Positions 61,710 to 64,000 of a DNA stretch of 64,000 bases are shown here, piece after piece. Each line of letters starts with the position of its first letter. The first letter of the stretch is position 1. The notes under the pieces were generated by a model. The model had not been told where the DNA came from. It ran no database searches and saw only the letters and a list, made by a program, of their open reading frames with translations. The position numbers were made by a program, and so were the translations under genes. Origin of the DNA: JBAXPV01 sp037132075 (GTDB lineage: Bacteria; Bacteroidota; Bacteroidia; Bacteroidales; CAIXZF01); contig JBAXPV010000014.1 in NCBI GenBank assembly GCA_037132075.1, positions 32,692 through 96,691 on the forward strand, given 5' to 3'.

Positions 61710-62735
61710 ATGTTTCGTTTTGCACATCCTGAGTACCTATATGCCTTCCTGCTGATTCCAGCACTTTTGCTGGTTTTCATCTTTGGCATGCATTGGAAAC
61801 GCAAGGCTTTGCGAAGGTATGGTGATTGGCAGGTTGTAAAACAGTTGCTGCCCGACAAGGCTTTCTGGCGTCAAAGCCTGAAATTTGGGATACTGATGTT
61901 GGTATTATCATGCCTGATACTTGCGGTAGCCCGGCCACAATTGGGCTCGAGGCTGGAGAAAGGCGAACGAAAGGGCATCGACTTGTTTATCTGTGTTGAT
62001 GTTTCAAATAGTATGATGGCCCAGGATATCCAACCCGACAGGTTAAGCCGTGCCAAGAATGCCGTTTCAAAGATGATTGATGAGTTGAAAAACGACAGAA
62101 TCGGACTTGTTGTTTTTGCAGGGAAAGCATATGTACAGTTGCCTATCACGGCTGATTATGCCGCTGCCAAGATGTTCCTGGGAACAATCACCCCGGGGAT
62201 GATTCCTAGCCAGGGAACATCCATCGGTGAAGCAATCAATCTTGCAGTCACTTCCTTTGGCGAGAGCAAACACAACAAAGCCATTATACTCATCACCGAT
62301 GGGGAGAACCATGAGGATGATGCCATTGCTGCCGCCAAAGATGCTTCTTCCAAAGGGATTAAAATTTTTACTGTTGGTATGGGATTGCCGGAAGGTGCTC
62401 CGATTCCGGTTTATAATGGAAGCATTATGGCCGGTTATAAAAAGGACAATGCTGGTAACACGATCATCACCAAGCTTGATGATGTCCTTTTGCAGCAGAT
62501 TGCCTCTGCAGGGCAAGGTGCCTATGTCAGGGCTAACAACACCCAGCAAAGTCTGGAGAAGATATTCAAAGAAATTGACCGTATGCAGAAAAGCGAGTTT
62601 GAGGCAAAAATATTCTCCGATTATGAAGACAGGTATCAATACCCGCTTGGGGCAGCCTTGTTTTTGATGATCCTGGAGATGTTGATCCTTGAACGAAGAA
62701 ATAAGCTTTTAAGCCGGATAAAGTTATTTTCATAA
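61710..62735 (+). CDS. batB: Aerotolerance VWA membrane protein BatB
   Basis: A 341-residue paralogue of BatA. MFRFAHPEYLYAFLLIPALL begins the membrane domain, ICVDVSNSMMAQDIQPDRLS is the VWA MIDAS and IILITDGENHED holds the second acidic motif; a C-terminal helix YPLGAALFLMILEMLIL anchors it. The start follows batA by 25 bp. It shares topology with batA but is only moderately similar, typical of the pair. Confidence 0.9.
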   Translation: MFRFAHPEYLYAFLLIPALLLVFIFGMHWKRKALRRYGDWQVVKQLLPDKAFWRQSLKFGILMLVLSCLILAVARPQLGSRLEKGERKGIDLFICVDVSNSMMAQDIQPDRLSRAKNAVSKMIDELKNDRIGLVVFAGKAYVQLPITADYAAAKMFLGTITPGMIPSQGTSIGEAINLAVTSFGESKHNKAIILITDGENHEDDAIAAAKDASSKGIKIFTVGMGLPEGAPIPVYNGSIMAGYKKDNAGNTIITKLDDVLLQQIASAGQGAYVRANNTQQSLEKIFKEIDRMQKSEFEAKIFSDYEDRYQYPLGAALFLMILEMLILERRNKLLSRIKLFS

Positions 62736-62740
62736 GGAGG
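62734..62740 (+). promoter_or_regulatory. Strong Shine-Dalgarno site of batC
   Basis: AAGGAGG lies 4 bp before the batC ATG (62745) and overlaps the batB stop codon. A near-perfect anti-16S match is unusual in Bacteroidota and suggests that batC is translated at high or coupled rate. Confidence 0.65.
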
Positions 62741-62744
62741 ATAT

Positions 62745-63425
62745 ATGTTGAAGATGAGAATGATAATTATTGTTGGTTTCCTATTTAGTGGGCAATTTCT
62801 GCATGCCCAGGCCGAGCGTTCCTGGATCAGGGAGGGAAATAAATCCTATGAAAAAGGCCAGTATAAAGATGCTGAGATCCTATATCGCAAGGGCCTGGAA
62901 AAACAAGCCCAATCGCCAAGGGCTACCTATAATCTTGGAAATTCACTGTATAAACAAAAGAATTTCCAGGAGGCTTCAAAATACTATGGTAATGTCAATA
63001 TGACCGAAATGGACAAGTTGTCAAGGTCAAAAGTTTATCACAACCAGGGCAATTCATTGATGGAGGATAAAAAGTACCAGGAGAGTATTGATGCCTATAA
63101 AAATGCTTTGCGTAACAATCCCAACGACCAGGATACACGATATAACCTGGCATATGCTATGAGTAAGTTGATGCAGCAACAACAGCAGCAGCAACAAAAA
63201 CAGCAGAAAAAGGATGACAAAGATCAAAAGAAAGACAAGCAACAGCAGCAACAACAGCAGCAGCAGCAAAATGAGCAAAAACAGCAGCAGCAGAAGCCGC
63301 AGATGTCTAAGCAAGATGCTGAGCGCATGCTTGAAGCACTGAAAAATAATGAAAAGAACACGCTTGACAAGCTTAAAAAGAAAGAAGTCAAAGCGGTAAA
63401 GCCTCCTATTGAAAAAGATTGGTAA
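62745..63425 (+). CDS. batC: TPR protein BatC with poly-Gln tract
   Basis: A 226-residue exported TPR protein. A signal peptide (MRMIIIVGFLFSGQFLHAQA) is followed by tetratricopeptide repeats: SYEKGQYKDAEILYRKGL, NLGNSLYKQKNFQEASKYY and SYKNALRNNPNDQDTRYNL-like segments. Residues about 142-186 are a low-complexity Gln/Lys tract encoded by CAG/CAA runs at 63174-63297. The C-terminal segment MSKQDAERMLEALKNNEKN is conserved in Bat TPR proteins. It probably bridges periplasmic Bat partners. Confidence 0.88.
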   Translation: MLKMRMIIIVGFLFSGQFLHAQAERSWIREGNKSYEKGQYKDAEILYRKGLEKQAQSPRATYNLGNSLYKQKNFQEASKYYGNVNMTEMDKLSRSKVYHNQGNSLMEDKKYQESIDAYKNALRNNPNDQDTRYNLAYAMSKLMQQQQQQQQKQQKKDDKDQKKDKQQQQQQQQQQNEQKQQQQKPQMSKQDAERMLEALKNNEKNTLDKLKKKEVKAVKPPIEKDW

Positions 63426-63443
63426 GATTTTTGAGAAGATCGA

Positions 63444-64000
63444 ATGTCAATGAGAAAGAATCTGTCATATATGATCTTGGATCTCTTTAAGAAACTTTTA
63501 TTTCTTTTAGTGGCATTGATCTTGTTCCTGGCTTTTAAAGAAAGCAGAGGGCAGGGTGTTAGTTTTACAATGTCCGCACCACACCAGGTTGGCACAGGGG
63601 ATCAGTTCAGGGTTACTTATTATTTGAATGATGCCGGATCAAACTTTAAGGGTCCATCTTTTAAAGGTTTCAGTGTTTTAGCAGGGCCCAGCCAAAGTAG
63701 CAGCTCAAATATTCAAATTGTTAACGGGGCAATGACCCAGTCAGTGAGTTATACATATACCTATGTGCTACAGGCTGACAAGGAAGGGACATTCCAGCTT
63801 GAACCTGCATCAGTCGTTGTACAGGGGAAACAATTGAAAACAAACCCTTATACTATTCAAGTTGTAAAAGGTTCAGCACCACAACAACAGCGCCAGGGGC
63901 AGCAACAAGGCGGAGGACAGCAGGGGAGTAGCCAGGGGAGTGGGGGGATTAGCGCCAATGATTTGTTTATCAAGACTTTGGTTAGCAAGCCCGATGCCAT
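63444..64000 (+). CDS. batD: Aerotolerance protein BatD, N-terminal part (partial)
   Basis: The frame is open from an ATG at 63444 (a second ATG at 63450) to the window edge, 185 residues. A signal-type helix (FKKLLFLLVALILFLAF) precedes the BatD beta-domain with VSFTMSAPHQVGTGDQFRVT and FKGPSFKGFSVLAGPSQSSS. A Gln/Gly-rich segment (QQQRQGQQQGGGQQG, about 151-165) then precedes a second domain (ISANDLFIKTLVSKPDA). It starts 18 bp after batC, so it is the last visible member of the operon. The remaining protein lies beyond the window. Confidence 0.85.
   Translation, partial: MSMRKNLSYMILDLFKKLLFLLVALILFLAFKESRGQGVSFTMSAPHQVGTGDQFRVTYYLNDAGSNFKGPSFKGFSVLAGPSQSSSSNIQIVNGAMTQSVSYTYTYVLQADKEGTFQLEPASVVVQGKQLKTNPYTIQVVKGSAPQQQRQGQQQGGGQQGSSQGSGGISANDLFIKTLVSKPDA

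Noticed and set aside
63054..63314. Leucine-rich antisense frame over batC resembling a membrane protein
   Set aside because: The leucine runs are the reverse complement of the CAG/CAA poly-Gln tract, so the apparent membrane protein is an artefact.

Overview
The window is chromosomal DNA from a member of the Bacteroidota, probably a Bacteroidales-like anaerobe or microaerophile. The evidence is a SusC/SusD pair, at least six secreted proteins with type IX secretion (T9SS) C-terminal sorting domains, a complete Bat aerotolerance operon, TAnnTTTG-type promoters and generally weak ribosome binding sites. A ferredoxin-linked 2-oxoacid oxidoreductase, a flavodiiron protein and two rubrerythrin-like diiron proteins point to low-oxygen metabolism with oxygen and peroxide defence. 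No tRNA, rRNA, CRISPR array or replication origin was recognised.

Layout. 1-2421 (minus): start of an AddB-like nuclease/helicase, a MurU-like sugar-1-phosphate nucleotidyltransferase, and a sugar kinase fused to a RapZ C-terminal domain, apparently a cell-wall amino-sugar salvage unit. 2524-6287: diiron protein, Nramp metal transporter, glutamate dehydrogenase, second diiron protein. 6317-8578: large adhesin-like T9SS cargo. 8807-14887 (plus): BatA-like VWA membrane protein, topoisomerase IV subunit A, flavodiiron protein, then a lipoprotein. 15839-19085 (minus): two-gene transketolase with a secreted VWA protein between the halves. 19166-21913 (minus): beta-barrel protein, secreted thioredoxin-fold protein, tocopherol-cyclase-like protein. 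22417-25112 (minus): four-subunit VOR-type oxidoreductase. 25301-33594: Omp28-like cargo, small secreted protein, serine hydrolase, aminotransferase, PhzF protein, MFS transporter.

33.6-34.9 kb is a gene graveyard: a heptad repeat, a four-helix-bundle pseudogene with an in-frame TAG, a REP-like palindrome, and an SNF2 helicase reduced to its two ends. 34948-41171 (minus) carries a FISUMP protein, a metallophosphoesterase lipoprotein, an AEC transporter and a propeller-type T9SS cargo. 41242-44243 (minus) is a NarL-type histidine kinase and response regulator followed by a stand-alone receiver lacking its acidic pocket. An IS4-family remnant with intact 14-bp ends (44310-45261) separates this from a SusC/SusD/PNGase F-like locus (45345-52899). 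Facing it are a CotH-family T9SS protein with a small lipoprotein and a tandem solute-binding lipoprotein. The right end (57787-64000) is moxR-DUF58-membrane protein-batA-batB-batC-batD, with batD cut by the window edge.

Two themes recur. One is coupling of envelope metabolism with envelope stress proteins (cell-wall sugar salvage, four separate VWA contexts, Bat). The other is repeat-driven decay: 7-bp periodic arrays at three loci, palindromic elements, a duplicated 42-bp hairpin derived from a coding sequence, and several pseudogenes that simple ORF calling would miss or mis-start.
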